From: Methanoregula sp.
Lineage (GTDB): Archaea; Halobacteriota; Methanomicrobia; Methanomicrobiales; Methanospirillaceae
Direction of reading: 5' to 3'
DNA length: 5,369 bases
Assembly: GCA_026394635.1 (NCBI GenBank)
Contig: JAPKXV010000098.1
Coordinates: forward strand, 1-5,369
Position 1 is the first letter of the stretch; each line of letters starts with the position of its first letter. Made by a program: the position numbers and the translations under genes. The notes under the pieces were generated by a model. It was given only the letters and a program-made list of their open reading frames with translations. It was not told where the DNA came from and made no database searches. Positions 5,298 to 5,369 of the stretch are shown here, one piece after another.

Positions 5298-5369
5298 ATG
5301 TCCCACATAATCATGCTCTGGGTTCTTCTTGCACTTGCCGGTGCAGTGGCAGACGCCGGTTACTATGTC
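5298..5369 (+). CDS. N-terminus of a membrane protein, possibly EamA/DMT-type transporter (partial)
   Basis: From ATG at 5298 the frame is open to the window end, giving 24 residues: MSHIIMLWVLLALAGAV, then ADAGYYV. The stretch from Ile4 to Val17 is strongly hydrophobic and is followed by a small polar break, like the first transmembrane helix of archaeal EamA-family (drug/metabolite transporter) proteins. That family assignment rests on resemblance of a short segment only. A weak AGGA lies a few bases before the ATG; an in-frame ATG at 5313 is an alternative. It may be the first host gene outside the element. Confidence 0.45.
   Translation, partial: MSHIIMLWVLLALAGAVADAGYYV

Overview
The window looks like part of an integrated plasmid- or virus-like element in a euryarchaeon, most likely a methanogen of the Methanomicrobia type. 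The evidence is indirect but consistent. There is a typical archaeal VapB/VapC pair, an archaeal-style XerC/D-like integrase with a 'YLMGHE' box, AT-rich promoters read as TATA elements, some genes with strong Shine-Dalgarno (SD) motifs and others without any leader signal, and a split primase/helicase of the archaeal plasmid/virus kind. No rRNA, tRNA, CRISPR array or insertion sequence was seen.

Left part (1-2514, minus strand): a very compact seven-gene operon read right to left. It begins with a 50-residue ribbon-helix-helix (RHH) protein with a TTG start. Four small proteins follow (66, 102, 127 and 63 aa; the 102- and 127-aa products are Cys-rich or zinc-ribbon-like). Next is an archaeo-eukaryotic primase-polymerase (PrimPol) core, and then a protein with a PriCT-like domain and a P-loop that runs off the left edge. 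Junctions are 1-4 nt overlaps or very short gaps, and each start has a good SD. This is a replication module with its own candidate regulator.

Middle (2515-3330): an AT-rich divergent promoter with inverted repeats separates the operon from a plus-strand winged-helix gene. The end of that gene looks frameshifted. It converges on the integrase gene (3329-4468, minus strand).

Right part (4469-5369): a 67-bp divergent spacer separates the integrase from a plus-strand vapBC toxin-antitoxin operon, which is followed by a hairpin/T-run terminator. A 145-bp non-coding stretch containing a second inverted repeat leads to the first 24 codons of a membrane protein, possibly a host EamA/DMT-type transporter. 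The element boundary may lie in this last intergenic stretch, but no attachment site can be proved from one end.

Together: integrase for integration/excision, PrimPol plus helicase for replication, RHH and winged-helix proteins as divergent regulators, and vapBC as a probable stabilisation module. No clearly new defence or metabolic system was found. The most notable points are the split PrimPol/helicase, the short RHH gene with a non-ATG start, the symmetric operator-like repeats between the two regulators, and the two unexplained Cys-rich proteins between the regulator and the primase.
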